A stretch of DNA of 37,759 nt from Phycisphaerae bacterium (lineage in GTDB: Bacteria; Planctomycetota; Phycisphaerae; UBA1845). The notes under the pieces are model-generated. The model had not been told where the DNA came from and made no database searches. It saw nothing but the letters and a program-made list of their open reading frames with translations. The translations under genes and the position numbers were made by a program. The stretch is taken from contig JAFGJQ010000481.1 in the NCBI GenBank assembly GCA_016929015.1, forward strand, positions 1 to 37,759, read 5' to 3'. This document shows positions 20,801 through 27,724 of the stretch, piece after piece; position 1 is the stretch's first letter, and the number at the start of each line of letters is the position of its first letter.

Positions 20801-22547
20801 GCACGGCCTCCTCCATCGCGAACTCGGCAATCTCCGTAAGCGACGCCTCCGTCATCTGGTTCAGGCGCAGCAGGGCTTCCAGCCGCGCCTCGTTCAGTTG
20901 AAGCGTCTCCTCGGCCTGCTTGCGCTCCGTCACGTCCTTGATCACGCCCATCATGCGATGGGCCCGGCCGGCGTCGTCATACAGGCACGCCCCCTCGTCA
21001 CTCACGTGCATGTACGTCCCATCGGCCTTGCGGAAGCGGTACTCGCAGTGATGCGTCCGGCGGTCGCGGATCGCAACGTCCAGCACCGCCATCGCGTGCC
21101 CGAGGTCTTCCGGATGCACGTATTCCTGCCAGCCCGCCAGGCCGCGTGCGTTCATCTCGTCCGGCGCGTACCCCGTAATCTCCCGGAGCCGACCCGACCA
21201 GTGAACGGCGCCGGAGGCAAAGTCCCAGTCGTAAATGAGCTGGCCCGTGAGCTCGGCGACGCGCCGAAAACGCTCTTCGCTTTCCCGCAGGGACTCATCC
21301 GCCGCTTTGCGCTCCGTGATGTCCGAAAAGACGATCAGGCCCGCGATCAACTCGCCGTCGCGACCGCGGATCGGCGTACCGCTTATGGACGCCCAGCGCC
21401 GCGTGCCGTCCTTGCGAATCACCCCGTAGTCTGCGTTCGTGAACGTCTCCCCTTGCAACGTGCGGGCAAGTGGCAGTTTCTCCGGCGGGGTCGGCGTACC
21501 GTCCGGCAGGATGTCACGCCACGTCTGCCGCCGGTAACTCTCCGCCAGCGGCATGCCGGTGTAGTCCGGCTCGTCCGTCTTCCCCAAAAATTCACGGGCC
21601 GCTCGGTTGGCAATGCCGATCTTCCGCTCCCGTGCATGCGCCAGCACTATGGGAACGGGCGATTGCTCAACAACCGCCTCCAGCAGCAGGCGCGTGCGCT
21701 CCAGCTCAGCCTCGGCCTTCTTGCGCTCAGAGATGTCAATGCCCACTCCGATCACACACGGCTTGCCGTCCCGAATCACACGCATGCCCTGGAAACAGAA
21801 CGGCGTTTCTCGCCCATCCTTCGCAACGAGGACCGTTTCGACCCCGCCCGACCCCTGCGCAAACGTGTCCCGGATGCTCTCCGCAACCTCCTCCCAACAG
21901 TCACGCCGGATCATCTGGTACACGGTTTGCCCGGCGATCTCCTCCGCCGCGTATCCGGTGACCGTCTCCACGTTCCGGTTCCATTTCGCCAGCCGGCCGC
22001 TCTCGTCAAAAACCAGGAACACGCCGGGCATCGCCTCAATGGCCGACTCGGAGAAATGCCGTTCCTGCCGGACCGTCTCCTCCGCTTCCTTACGCTCCGT
22101 GATGTCCTCGTAGAACCCCACAACTCCACAGATCCCCCCGTCCTCCGTCCGCAGCGGCAATTTGGTCGTATCGATCCACAGACGCGTCCCATCGGCCTGC
22201 TGCAACGGCTCGACGATATGCCCGCGTGGCCGGCCGGACTCGATCACCGCACGGTCTTCGGCACGGTAGGCCTCCGCCTCCTCCCGCGGCCACGGCAGGT
22301 CGAAATCCGTCTTCCCCACGATCTCCGAAGAACTCCCCAGGCCCACGGCCTGCGCGAACCGCTCGTTGCAGCCCAGGTACACGCCCTCACAGTCCTTCCA
22401 GAACACCGGATGCGGCACGGCATCGAGAACCTGAGCCGCGATCTGCCGGCACACAAACTCCGGTGGCGGAGGTGACTTCCCCGCGCCCCCCGATCGCACG
22501 GAGGTCTTGCCGGAAACGCGACCCGAAGCGTCACCGTCTGGAGCCAT
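14802..22547 (-). CDS. Giant soluble hybrid histidine kinase: 14 PAS, GAF, PocR, HisKA, HATPase, REC
   Basis: The 2,581-residue sensor has no signal peptide or membrane helix, so it should act in the cytoplasm. PAS domains 1-4 cover about residues 36-545, each ending in a D(I/V)(T/S)ERK linker. A GAF domain follows (553-708), then PAS 5-13 (715-1863), a PocR-type domain (about 1875-2050, with Cys pairs CRLC and RCHLSD) and PAS 14 (2058-2178). The kinase core has the H box VAHDFNN (His2209), the N box NLVVNARDA near 2320, DTGVGM, FEPFFTTK and GQGTGLGLA. A receiver ends the protein, with EDDD, phospho-acceptor Asp2506 in LLITDVIMPD, and the late Lys in AKPFS. PAS 7 has a C-x2-C-x7-C-x2-C-x4-C cluster starting at Cys1043. 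ATG 22547 has GAGG seven bases upstream; GTG 22553 is the alternative. No separate response regulator is encoded nearby. Confidence 0.95.
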   Translation of the reverse strand: MAPDGDASGRVSGKTSVRSGGAGKSPPPPEFVCRQIAAQVLDAVPHPVFWKDCEGVYLGCNERFAQAVGLGSSSEIVGKTDFDLPWPREEAEAYRAEDRAVIESGRPRGHIVEPLQQADGTRLWIDTTKLPLRTEDGGICGVVGFYEDITERKEAEETVRQERHFSESAIEAMPGVFLVFDESGRLAKWNRNVETVTGYAAEEIAGQTVYQMIRRDCWEEVAESIRDTFAQGSGGVETVLVAKDGRETPFCFQGMRVIRDGKPCVIGVGIDISERKKAEAELERTRLLLEAVVEQSPVPIVLAHARERKIGIANRAAREFLGKTDEPDYTGMPLAESYRRQTWRDILPDGTPTPPEKLPLARTLQGETFTNADYGVIRKDGTRRWASISGTPIRGRDGELIAGLIVFSDITERKAADESLRESEERFRRVAELTGQLIYDWDFASGAVHWSGRLREITGYAPDEMNARGLAGWQEYVHPEDLGHAMAVLDVAIRDRRTHHCEYRFRKADGTYMHVSDEGACLYDDAGRAHRMMGVIKDVTERKQAEETLQLNEARLEALLRLNQMTEASLTEIAEFAMEEAVRLTRSKLGYIAFAGEDESTLTMFAWSKGAMAECAVQDRPVEYVVTETGLWDEAVRQRRPIITNDCAVPNPWKKGTPAGHVAVQRHMNVPVFDGDRIVIVAGVGNKESDYDESDVRQLTLLMSGMWRIVQRKQAEEKLRESETKYRALFEAAGDAILLLRGDNGQLHVVECNQRALEMFGATREQIRELPISHFWAPQQADGSSSVEIGPAHARQAAETGMVFFEWRHRRRDGTVFDTDVALSRVSLGSGRDLLAVVRDVTERKQIEADTQRRERLLDNIVGQNPYAIWISDAQGMLIRINRACCDLLGIAEEDVIHRYNVLQDDIVREQGFMPLVESVFNEGKTARFTLDYDMARWTLGRHGPAKHVILEVTISPVKDEHGTITNAVIMHHDITQRMQAENELRESERKYRALSQEFQSILGAIPGSLVLLSPDLKVVWANEYTKNTSMGFETGEMLGQYCYRCRHGLSEPCEACPVQRCFVSGIPEFGDRDTPNGKIWELHAAPVFDDQGEISGVIEIAFEVTEYRRADRELKESESRLRGLFQAAPIGIIFVKNRTTVSVNEFLCDLLGYSQAEFVGESSRHLYFTQEEFEEVGRKLYGPAPAGGHAHIEARLRRKDGTAVDVLLTGSVLRPDDPSAGHVVTVQDITERKRAERALRAAEERWQFALEGSGDGVWDWNAQTKEVFFSRQWKAMLGYAEDEVGGNFAEWEERVHPDDLPRARADLERHLSGQTATYVSEHRMRCRDGRWKWILDRGKVVSRTPDGRPLRMVGTHTDLTDRKRAETELLAEKQFTEKLLESLPGIFFLYDSTCHLKRWNKAHETAMGFTADELRDWYIADWHETPEDAAVGMALVKSVLDTGVGGAFETTLVNKKGRFVPYLINIARLMTPDGPFMMGVGIDITERRRIEEERTRLTAILDSTSDVVVMNDPGGGLFYLNAAGRRLLGWDEDAALDTHDLSELYPTWAHRLLRDEALPAVNQTGFWQGETAILDAGGREISVSQLLMAHRAADGHVEHYSSIMRDITERKRAEETLRRTNETLQALVTASPLAIVTYGADRKVTQWSPAAEKIFGWSAAEVVGRPYPLALPEDEKEADSTIEQALHGVGIHVQDRVRRRKDGSLVDVSVSTAPLRDAAGNIVGAMSILADVSEHRRADRELKASESTLRSVFRAAPIGIAFTRDRVILNANDSMSELTGYSLDELLHHGARLLYSDPEEYEEVGRCLYVEAGQGRHASMESRFRRKDGTFIDVLLTGSVLRPEDPAAGYVVTVQDITERKRAEQALQSRLVAMTRPLDDTATITFSDLFDLEEIQKLQDAFTESSGTAQLITDPDGTPITRPSGFCRLCAEFIRKSEKGRQRCHLSDSSLGQVCIDGPTVRPCLSAGLWGAGASIMVGGKHVANWLIGQVRNERLDLEQIARYAEEIGVDPEAFRRALEEVPVMSEEQFRRVAHTLFILSKELSTKAYQNVQQARFIADLNRMEEERDRLFNLSIDMLCIAGFDGRFKQVNPAWTRALGWSAAELTEPVFLDLVHPDDVPATVASVDRLRQGLEVRSFENRYRRKDGTYRWLSWNSYPLLEQELIFAVCRDVTEQKAAEEERARLERQLRQSQKMEAVGQLAGGVAHDFNNILTAILGNVDLMQQALASQTPPNDAPMIELKEVERGALRAADLTRQLLLFSRRGLAQPEALNLNQTLEDAAKMLQRLLTENVRLELRLASDLSPVWADGGQMEQVIVNLVVNARDAMPDGGRIVVETSNELLDETYTEAHPNTHPGPHVLLAVSDTGVGMSRETLERVFEPFFTTKSVGQGTGLGLATVYGIVTQAGGHITVYSEVGRGSTFRVYLPALTTPVEDAPVAAPAVESSVGGTETILVCEDDDSVRQLVTHMLRQAGYTVLTAANGEDALRQAAEHERTIHLLITDVIMPDINGRRLTETLQEQRPALRTLFMSGYTADIIAHHGVLDDNVEFLAKPFSRRDLLRRIREVLDGVRPDPPPE
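17026..17048 (-). repeat. Internal repeat inside the kinase gene (copy in PAS 13)
   Basis: These 23 bases recur exactly at 18910-18932, inside PAS 8. The flanking 100 bp are also closely similar. In both copies the encoded protein reads DVLLTGSVLRP followed by a near-identical VVTVQDITERKRAE linker, so the two PAS domains derive from a duplication. Confidence 0.85.
18910..18932 (-). repeat. Internal repeat inside the kinase gene (copy in PAS 8)
   Basis: This is the second copy of the exact 23-base repeat, 1,884 bp from the first. Its encoded domain shares the start AAPIGI, the motif EEVGR near the middle, and the DVLLTGSVLRP end with PAS 13. Confidence 0.85.
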
Positions 22548-23138
22548 ACTCACACCTCATTCGCACAAATGCCAAAACCAGCGAAGCGCCCCATCCCAGC
22601 CCGACCGAGACAGCGGAGCAACGCGTGGCACACGTATGACATGACATGCGACCGCGCAATGCCCGGTACTGCGTAGCCCGCCCACCCAGCAGGCATTATA
22701 GGACACTGCCGCCACCGAGAACATCGGAAAGTCACAGGGCGCCGCCGCACGGCGCATCGTCCGTGTTGCGGTCAGTACGGATTGTCTCAAACACGCCAAG
22801 TGGCCGGCTTTCGGACGCCTTGGCACAAACACACTCGCACCCGCTCAGTCCGCGCCGCCTTCCACCCTGTTCGACGACATGCCGCTGAAGTTGTCCCGTC
22901 TGCGTAGCGCTTGCCCGGCTATCGCGTACGACCGGCGACTCAACGTGCCCCAACGCCGCCCGAACGCTCCGCCCCCCGACGCACGAGCAAACCCCGATCG
23001 CCCGCCGCCCGTTCCACGAGTCCCAACACTGACGCGGCACCATACGCCTCTCGCCCCTGGTCCCGAATGGAAAGCTGCCGAGACCCGCGAACGCGCGACC
23101 GGTTGGCCCTGGACATCGGATCGAACGTGCAACGGCAC
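22548..23138. other. 591-bp gene-free region upstream of the kinase gene
   Basis: I see no convincing gene here. A 97-codon frame on the minus strand starts with GTG directly after the GT9 stop, but its product is Gly/Arg/Ser-rich without domain features and has no ribosome site of its own. The region holds a TATAAT box about 150 bp before the kinase start and a short ATGACATGACATG repeat near 22637-22651. It probably contains the kinase promoter and the end of the GT9 transcript; I found no clear terminator. Confidence 0.5.
22695..22700 (-). promoter_or_regulatory. Candidate -10 box for the giant kinase gene
   Basis: On the minus strand this reads TATAAT, a perfect -10 consensus in a GC-rich spacer. 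The position 17 bp upstream reads TGTTCT, a poor -35, so either an activator is needed or the match is chance. It would give a leader of about 140 bases. Confidence 0.35.
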
Positions 23139-24071
23139 TCAGTCGTCCGCAGCGAGCAAGTCGATCACGTCGCGGGCGGGCCCACCGGGCTCGGTGGACG
23201 CGGACGCGAAATCAAGCGGAAGCACCCGGACATCCGGGCCGCGGGGACGCCAGACGCGCGGGTCCGTCGGCCCGAACAGTGCGATGGTGGGCACGCCACA
23301 GGCGGCAGCCAGGTGTGTCATACCGGCGTCGTTGCCGATGAAGGCCGCGGCGGAACGGATGACCTCGGTCGCGCGGCCCAGCGACGCCTCGTATGTCACG
23401 GGTGCCGTCTGCGCAAGCCGCTGAGCGAACGCGGGCCCCTGCTGGTCCTCCTCGACCGGACCGATCATCCAGGCAACCGCGCGGCCGGCGGCAAGCAGAT
23501 GCCGCACCACCACCTCCAGCACGGGAAGCGGACAGCACTTGTCCCGTCCACCACTGCCGGGATGCACCATGACCGGCGCGGCGGGGGGAATCGGCTCGGC
23601 CTTGTGGAACAAGGCGGCATCCGTCACGCGTGCATCCAGCCCGGCCGTGGCCAGCGCATCCGACCATTGCCGCGTCACGTGCCGACCCGCAGCGAGCGTC
23701 TCCGGCGTCGGGCGCGGATCGATCGCCACAACCGTTCCAGGGCACCGGTCGCGAAGCGCAACGGCTGCCGCGGACTCCGGCCCACCCAGAAAGCTGATCG
23801 CGACATCTGCTCCGGCAAGCCGCGCGGTCAACGACGCGGACAACTCAGCCTGACCCGCGAACAGCGTATGCAGCCCGACGTCCTCCGGATCGAACGCCGC
23901 AGTCAGAAGGCCCTGCCCGACCGCCCAGCGAGCCAGCGGGCAACGCACGATCCCATCCACGCGAGCCTGAGGAGCCAGTCGGCGCACGGCCGCCACCACG
24001 TGCAATGTCAGGACGAAATCGCCGAGGGCACCACCGTGTAGGAACAGGATGTTGCGGAATGAGGGAATCAT
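23139..24071 (-). CDS. Glycosyltransferase family 9 (heptosyltransferase-like)
   Basis: The 310-residue protein fits GT9, the ADP-heptose:LPS heptosyltransferase family. The N-terminal Rossmann fold starts with NILFLHGGALGDFVLTLHV, including the typical GxLGD loop. The C-terminal half has HPGSGGRDKCCPL near residue 170, and the conserved GNDAGMTHLAAACGVP followed by ALFGPTDPRVWRP near 250-275. It likely adds a sugar to a lipid-linked or outer-membrane glycan at the cytoplasmic face; donor and acceptor are unknown. I chose ATG 24071, where the family alignment starts, 16 bp after the mnmA stop. The open frame extends further upstream, but only over mnmA. There is no clear Shine-Dalgarno, so translational coupling to mnmA is likely. 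Confidence 0.9.
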   Translation of the reverse strand: MIPSFRNILFLHGGALGDFVLTLHVVAAVRRLAPQARVDGIVRCPLARWAVGQGLLTAAFDPEDVGLHTLFAGQAELSASLTARLAGADVAISFLGGPESAAAVALRDRCPGTVVAIDPRPTPETLAAGRHVTRQWSDALATAGLDARVTDAALFHKAEPIPPAAPVMVHPGSGGRDKCCPLPVLEVVVRHLLAAGRAVAWMIGPVEEDQQGPAFAQRLAQTAPVTYEASLGRATEVIRSAAAFIGNDAGMTHLAAACGVPTIALFGPTDPRVWRPRGPDVRVLPLDFASASTEPGGPARDVIDLLAADD

Positions 24072-24087
24072 CGACCCAGGCGCCCGC

Positions 24088-25203
24088 TCAATCGTCGGGA
24101 GAATCACCCGCACGCGTGATCCAGCCGCCGCCCAAAACCATGTCCCCGTCGTAGAACACGACGGCCTGGCCCGGCGTGACGGCCCGCTGCGGCTCGTCAA
24201 ATACGACGCGCACGGCGCCATCCGCCAACCGTTCCACCGTGGCCGGCGCCGCCGTGTGCAGGTAGCGAATCTTCACGTCGGCCCGGAATGCGTCCGGCAC
24301 GTCCGCCAGGTAATGGGTCCGATCGGCGACCAGCGTGCGACTCAGCAGCCGGTCGGCATCGCCCACGGTCACCTCCTGCGTGGTCACGTCCACGCGGGTC
24401 ACGTAGATCGGCCGGCCGGCCGCGATGCCCAGCCCGCGCCGCTGCCCGATCGTGAAGTTCGGCACGCCCTCGTGCCGGCCGAGCACCCGGCCCTCGGCGT
24501 CCACGACGTTGCCCGGCACAAACGCCTCCGGATGCCGCTGGCGGACCACTCGCGCGTAATCGTCGTCCGGCACAAAGCAGATTTCGACGGAGTCCGGCTT
24601 GTCGGACACCGGCAGGCCCAGTCGCTGTGCCTCCGCCCGAACCTGCGGCTTGGTCAACTCGCCCACGGAAAACCGCACCCGACCCAGGTCACTTCGATTC
24701 AGTCCGAAAAGCGCGTACGACTGGTCCTTTGCCGCGTCCCGCGCGCGGCAGAGCGCGGGCTCACCCCCGCGCGTACCGATGCGTGCGTAGTGGCCGGTGG
24801 CAACGAAGCGTGCGCCCACCGCGTCCGCATACTCCAGCAGCTTCCCGAACTTCAGGCGGCTGTTGCAGATGATGCAGGGGTTCGGCGTGCGGCCGGCGGC
24901 GTACTCCGCGGCGAAGTAGTCGATGATCGCGTCGAAATCCTCGCGGAAGTCCATGGCCTGGAAGGGAATACCCAATATTCCGGCCACGGACTGCGCGTCG
25001 GCCGCGTGCGATCCGCCGGAGCAACCCTGGTGCGATCGCGAAGTCGCGTCGCTCGATGCCGGGTTTGGCGGCGCCGGCGTTTCCACGCCGGTTCGCATGA
25101 AGAGCCCGACCACGTCGTAGCCCTGCTCGTGCAGAAGGCCGGCCGCCACGCTGGAGTCCACCCCCCCGCTCATGGCGACCACCACTTTCTCCCGCGATGC
25201 CAT
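24088..25203 (-). CDS. mnmA: tRNA-specific 2-thiouridylase MnmA
   Basis: The 371-residue enzyme thiolates U34 of Glu, Gln and Lys tRNAs, using ATP and a sulfur relay. The PP-loop motif SGGVDSSV lies at residues 12-19. The catalytic nucleophile is in TPNPCIICN (Cys110), followed by KFGKLLEYA. The second catalytic cysteine is Cys209 in DSVEICFVPDDDY. GQRRGLGIA and the C-terminal beta-barrel with AVTPGQAVVFYDGD complete the family pattern. Residues 41-64 form a loop rich in Ser, Pro and Ala, with GCSGG where many members have GCCS. The start is fixed by AGGAGA a few bases before the ATG. A good promoter lies about 50 bp upstream, and GT9 follows in the same transcript. Confidence 0.97.
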   Translation of the reverse strand: MASREKVVVAMSGGVDSSVAAGLLHEQGYDVVGLFMRTGVETPAPPNPASSDATSRSHQGCSGGSHAADAQSVAGILGIPFQAMDFREDFDAIIDYFAAEYAAGRTPNPCIICNSRLKFGKLLEYADAVGARFVATGHYARIGTRGGEPALCRARDAAKDQSYALFGLNRSDLGRVRFSVGELTKPQVRAEAQRLGLPVSDKPDSVEICFVPDDDYARVVRQRHPEAFVPGNVVDAEGRVLGRHEGVPNFTIGQRRGLGIAAGRPIYVTRVDVTTQEVTVGDADRLLSRTLVADRTHYLADVPDAFRADVKIRYLHTAAPATVERLADGAVRVVFDEPQRAVTPGQAVVFYDGDMVLGGGWITRAGDSPDD

Positions 25204-25258
25204 GCAATCTCCTCAACACCGGCCGGCCGGAAAGCCCCCAGCCCGTCCGGAGCATGGG

Positions 25259-25287
25259 ATTGTAGAAAGGCGGTGGCAGGGGATCAA
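25259..25287 (-). promoter_or_regulatory. Sigma70-like promoter of mnmA
   Basis: On the minus strand TTGATC (25287-25282, 4/6) and TACAAT (25264-25259, 5/6) are exactly 17 bp apart. The start point would be near 25252, giving a leader of about 50 bases with a good ribosome site. It lies just after the stop codon of the Spy-like gene, so mnmA has its own promoter. Confidence 0.65.
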
Positions 25288-25302
25288 AACGGAGCGGCAG
25301 AC

Positions 25303-26316
25303 TCAGCGGTCCGGCGACTCCGCTTCCGGCACGGACGGCTGGGGCTCCGTCTGGCGATCTTCGGCGATGCGAATCTGACCGGACCTGGGAATGGGATCAA
25401 GACGTCGCTGCAGCTCGCGGAACATCTCGTCAATCGGGCCGTAAAGCTCTCGGATTTCGCGTTCGATCTCGTCGGGGTCCGCGGGCAGTTCGCCTGCAAT
25501 CATTCGTTCCAGCCGGTCCAGTTCGATGCGGCGGCGATCGTGGTAGGCCGTCGCCCGTTCCTGCATCTCCCGGAGAATGGACATCGCCGCACCCCGCTGG
25601 GCCGCATCAAGGCTGTAATAGTCGCAGAACTCCTCGACGAACCGGGCCCAGGCCTGCAACTCCTCGGCCACTTCCGCCTGGGCCGCCGGCCGGGAGGCGG
25701 GCACGGCATCGCGTTCCGCCGGGTCCGGCTGGTTTCTCGGCTGGGGCGGCGGCGCCGGAGGCTGCCGCTCCGCTCCGGGCCAGGTGGCCGGGTCAAACTC
25801 GCCGCGCTTCCACTGAGAGAGGGTGGCTCGCCAATTCTCGACGCGACGCCAGGTGCGGCGGCGGTCCTCGTCAAACCGGACGCGTTGCTCCTCCGTCAGA
25901 ATCGCCCGCAACTCGCGATCTCCCGCGCCGAGTTCCTGCTCGATGCGCTCCCACAGGGGCAAAGCGCGCGACGCCCACCGCGCCACGCGCCGCGGATCGG
26001 GCGGCGTGGACGACGATCGCGCGTCGATCATTTCATTCAGCAGGGGCTTGAGTTCCTGCTCGTTCTCCCGCATGAACTTCGGCCAGCGTTTCAGGAGAAT
26101 CGCCTCAAACTGCTGCTGCTGCGACTCCGTCAGACCCAGGGCCTCGCCCTTGATCCGCGCCGCCTGCTGAAGCTGCCGCTCGATCATCGCTTCGCTCGGC
26201 CAGAACGGATCAGAGGCGGTCGACGCCGGGCGATTCTCGGTGGGGCCGGGTGCGGAAGGCTCGTCGGCAACAACAGGAACAGCCAGAAGAAACAGGATAA
26301 CGAATCGGCGGGTCAT
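25303..26316 (-). CDS. Spy/CpxP-like periplasmic helical protein
   Basis: The 337-residue protein has a signal peptide (MTRRFVILFLLAVPVVA, cut before DEPS). The rest is almost all helical and highly charged. Two LTxxQ motifs are visible, LTESQQQQFEAIL and LTEEQRVRFDEDRR, the hallmark of the Spy/CpxP family of periplasmic chaperones and stress sensors. A Pro-rich linker (about residues 195-215) separates two helical halves, and the C-terminal half ends in REIRELYGPIDEMF and an acidic tail. It is much longer than Spy or CpxP (about 160 residues), so it may be a duplicated or extended version. ATG 26316 has GGGAG eight bases upstream; an in-frame start at 26349 lacks this and adds a poor leader. 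The function as chaperone or heavy-metal sensor is inferred. Confidence 0.65.
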   Translation of the reverse strand: MTRRFVILFLLAVPVVADEPSAPGPTENRPASTASDPFWPSEAMIERQLQQAARIKGEALGLTESQQQQFEAILLKRWPKFMRENEQELKPLLNEMIDARSSSTPPDPRRVARWASRALPLWERIEQELGAGDRELRAILTEEQRVRFDEDRRRTWRRVENWRATLSQWKRGEFDPATWPGAERQPPAPPPQPRNQPDPAERDAVPASRPAAQAEVAEELQAWARFVEEFCDYYSLDAAQRGAAMSILREMQERATAYHDRRRIELDRLERMIAGELPADPDEIEREIRELYGPIDEMFRELQRRLDPIPRSGQIRIAEDRQTEPQPSVPEAESPDR

Positions 26317-26357
26317 TGATGTCACTCCCGCGGGGCGAGCCAAGAGCACAACAAGTG

Positions 26358-26372
26358 TACGCGATTCGCGTA
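26358..26372. promoter_or_regulatory. Perfect 15-bp palindrome upstream of the Spy-like gene
   Basis: TACGCGATTCGCGTA is a perfect palindrome with 7-bp arms and a one-base centre, about 40 bp before the ATG. On the minus strand it overlaps TATACG and TACACT, which could be -10 boxes. It has the form of an operator for a dimeric regulator; no candidate regulator is encoded next to it. Confidence 0.4.
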
Positions 26373-26455
26373 TAGACGAAAGGCCCTCTTACAAGATTCG
26401 ACGCGGCGCCGCGTCCCGCCGGGCGCAAGTATGCCGCAACCCCCGGGTAGACAAG

Positions 26456-26505
26456 AAAAGGCGGTGCAGCGAGGGGAAACTGGTGGTCCCCAACGCTGCC
26501 CCGCC
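26456..26505 (-). terminator. Rho-independent terminator after the OmpA-like gene
   Basis: Reading the minus strand, CCGCC/GGCGG, CGCTGC/GCAGCG and CCCC/GGGG arms pair around small mismatches, with an 11-base loop. TTTTCTTG follows directly. The structure begins 39 bp after the stop codon at 26545. Confidence 0.78.
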
Positions 26506-26544
26506 TGGTTCGTCAAGCCGCAAACGGGCCAACCGCGATGAATG

Positions 26545-27207
26545 CTACCGCGATGCCTTCTTCACGCTGGGATCCAGCACGTAGATCTCGACGCGCCGAT
26601 TCTGCTGGCGCCCTTCCTTCGTGTCGTTCGACGCGATCGGCTGGAACTCGCCGCAGCCGGCGGACACCAGCTTGCCTCCCGTAATGCCGGAATCCAGCAA
26701 CTGCCGGACCACCGTCAGGGCGCGCTGGCTGCTCAGCTCCCAGTTGTCTTTCCACTTCGACTTCTTGATGGGATCCGCATCGGTATGCCCGTAGACCATG
26801 ACCTCTTTGTCCGGATAGGTCGACTGGATGGTCGCCACCACCTCGTCGATCTTGGGGATCGCCTCTTTGCGGAGAACGGCCATGCCGGAGTTGAAGAGGA
26901 ACTCGGCGTCCAGCGCAATCATGGCCCCGCCCGGAACGGCCGTCCAGCCTTCGGGCACCTCGGGCACCGCCGCGAGTTCGCCGCGCAGCGCGTCGTTCTC
27001 GGCCCGGGCGGCCAAATACTGATCGTGCCAGCGGTCGCGATCATTCCGCATCTGCGCCAACTGGTCGTGGCAGTTGTCCAGATCACCCTGGGCCTGCTGA
27101 TAGTTCTGCCTCAGCATGGCCATCTCTTCATTCTCGCCGCAACCCACCGTCATTACGACCATGCCGATGACGGCTGCCAGCATCATTCCACGCACATACT
27201 TCGCCAT
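26545..27207 (-). CDS. OmpA/Pal-family peptidoglycan-binding lipoprotein
   Basis: The 220-residue product starts with MAKYVRGMMLAAVIGMVVMTVGC, a lipoprotein-type signal with Cys23 as the likely lipidated residue. The lipobox is not typical, with Thr at -3. A helical, Gln/Asp-rich stretch follows (about residues 30-75). The C-terminal OmpA-like domain (about 100-215) carries YGHTDADPIKKSKWKDNW, ELSSQRALTVVRQLL and GEFQPIASNDTKEGRQQNRRVEI, which contain the diaminopimelate-binding Asp and Arg of the family. It tethers the outer membrane or envelope to peptidoglycan. The TDADPIKK and WELS form is closer to MotB/OmpA-like stators than to classic Pal. ATG 27207 has AGGAGG at a proper distance. It follows the LapA-like gene by 90 bp and ends in a clear terminator. 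Confidence 0.9.
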   Translation of the reverse strand: MAKYVRGMMLAAVIGMVVMTVGCGENEEMAMLRQNYQQAQGDLDNCHDQLAQMRNDRDRWHDQYLAARAENDALRGELAAVPEVPEGWTAVPGGAMIALDAEFLFNSGMAVLRKEAIPKIDEVVATIQSTYPDKEVMVYGHTDADPIKKSKWKDNWELSSQRALTVVRQLLDSGITGGKLVSAGCGEFQPIASNDTKEGRQQNRRVEIYVLDPSVKKASR

Positions 27208-27297
27208 TACTTTGCCTCCTTGCTTCACGAGGACGCGTTCGCCCGGTCCTCCCGAAGACCAAAAACGCCGCATACTGCCCATGCCGTTTCGGCCACG

Positions 27298-27693
27298 CTA
27301 CGACTTCATTCCGGATTCGTCCGGCGGAGTATGCGGAGGTTCCTCCCGCAAAATCTCCGCCCGCTTCGCGTCGATCCGCCGCTCCTGCTCGGCCAACTCC
27401 GCCTCCCGACGACGCCGGTCTTCCTCAAAAGCCCGTCGGGCCGACTCCTGACCCAGCTCCCGCAGGTCCCTCCAAACCGAAAACACCGTCAACGCAACCC
27501 AGTACGTGACGATGGCCCCCGCCGCCGTGGACAACAGCAGCCACAGGACGTTGACGTTCTCGTACGTTCCGAAGAACCAGAACGTTACGCGGTGGTTGCG
27601 GTTAAAGAGGATAATCAGTACGACCGCGATTGCAACCGCGACCACCAGAGCCAGTTTCACATATGTTCGCAGCCGTTTCAGCACAAGTTTCAT
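27298..27693 (-). CDS. Small two-helix membrane protein, LapA-like
   Basis: The 131-residue protein has a basic N-terminus (MKLVLKRLRTYVK) and a first helix (LALVVAVAIAVVLIILF), then a short loop NRNHRVTFWFFGTYENVNV. A second helix follows (about residues 52-75), and the cytoplasmic tail is Arg/Glu-rich and likely coiled coil (RRAFEEDRRRREAELAEQERR). This matches the LapA (DUF1049) pattern of small inner-membrane proteins in lipopolysaccharide assembly, but the loop is only loosely similar, so I treat it as LapA-like. ATG 27693 has AGGAGA about eight bases upstream. It lies 31 bp after the prepilin peptidase stop. Confidence 0.6.
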   Translation of the reverse strand: MKLVLKRLRTYVKLALVVAVAIAVVLIILFNRNHRVTFWFFGTYENVNVLWLLLSTAAGAIVTYWVALTVFSVWRDLRELGQESARRAFEEDRRRREAELAEQERRIDAKRAEILREEPPHTPPDESGMKS

Positions 27694-27724
27694 CGGAAGC
27701 TCTCCTGACACCGGCCCAGGAAAT

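Noticed and set aside
20226-22475. Very long open frames on the strand opposite to the giant kinase gene (also near 15465-16814)
   Set aside because: They mirror the GC-rich third codon positions of the kinase, have Arg/Pro/His/Leu-rich translations without domains, and no ribosome sites. The kinase frame carries clear PAS, kinase and receiver motifs.
22845-23138. 97-codon minus-strand frame directly after the GT9 stop
   Set aside because: It has a GTG start abutting the stop, Gly/Arg/Ser-rich composition and no domain, and its codon pattern is less GC3-biased than the neighbours.
24049-26319. 756-codon plus-strand frame opposite mnmA and the Spy-like gene
   Set aside because: It crosses two well-supported minus-strand genes and a promoter, and its translation is Arg/His/Leu-rich without any family motif.
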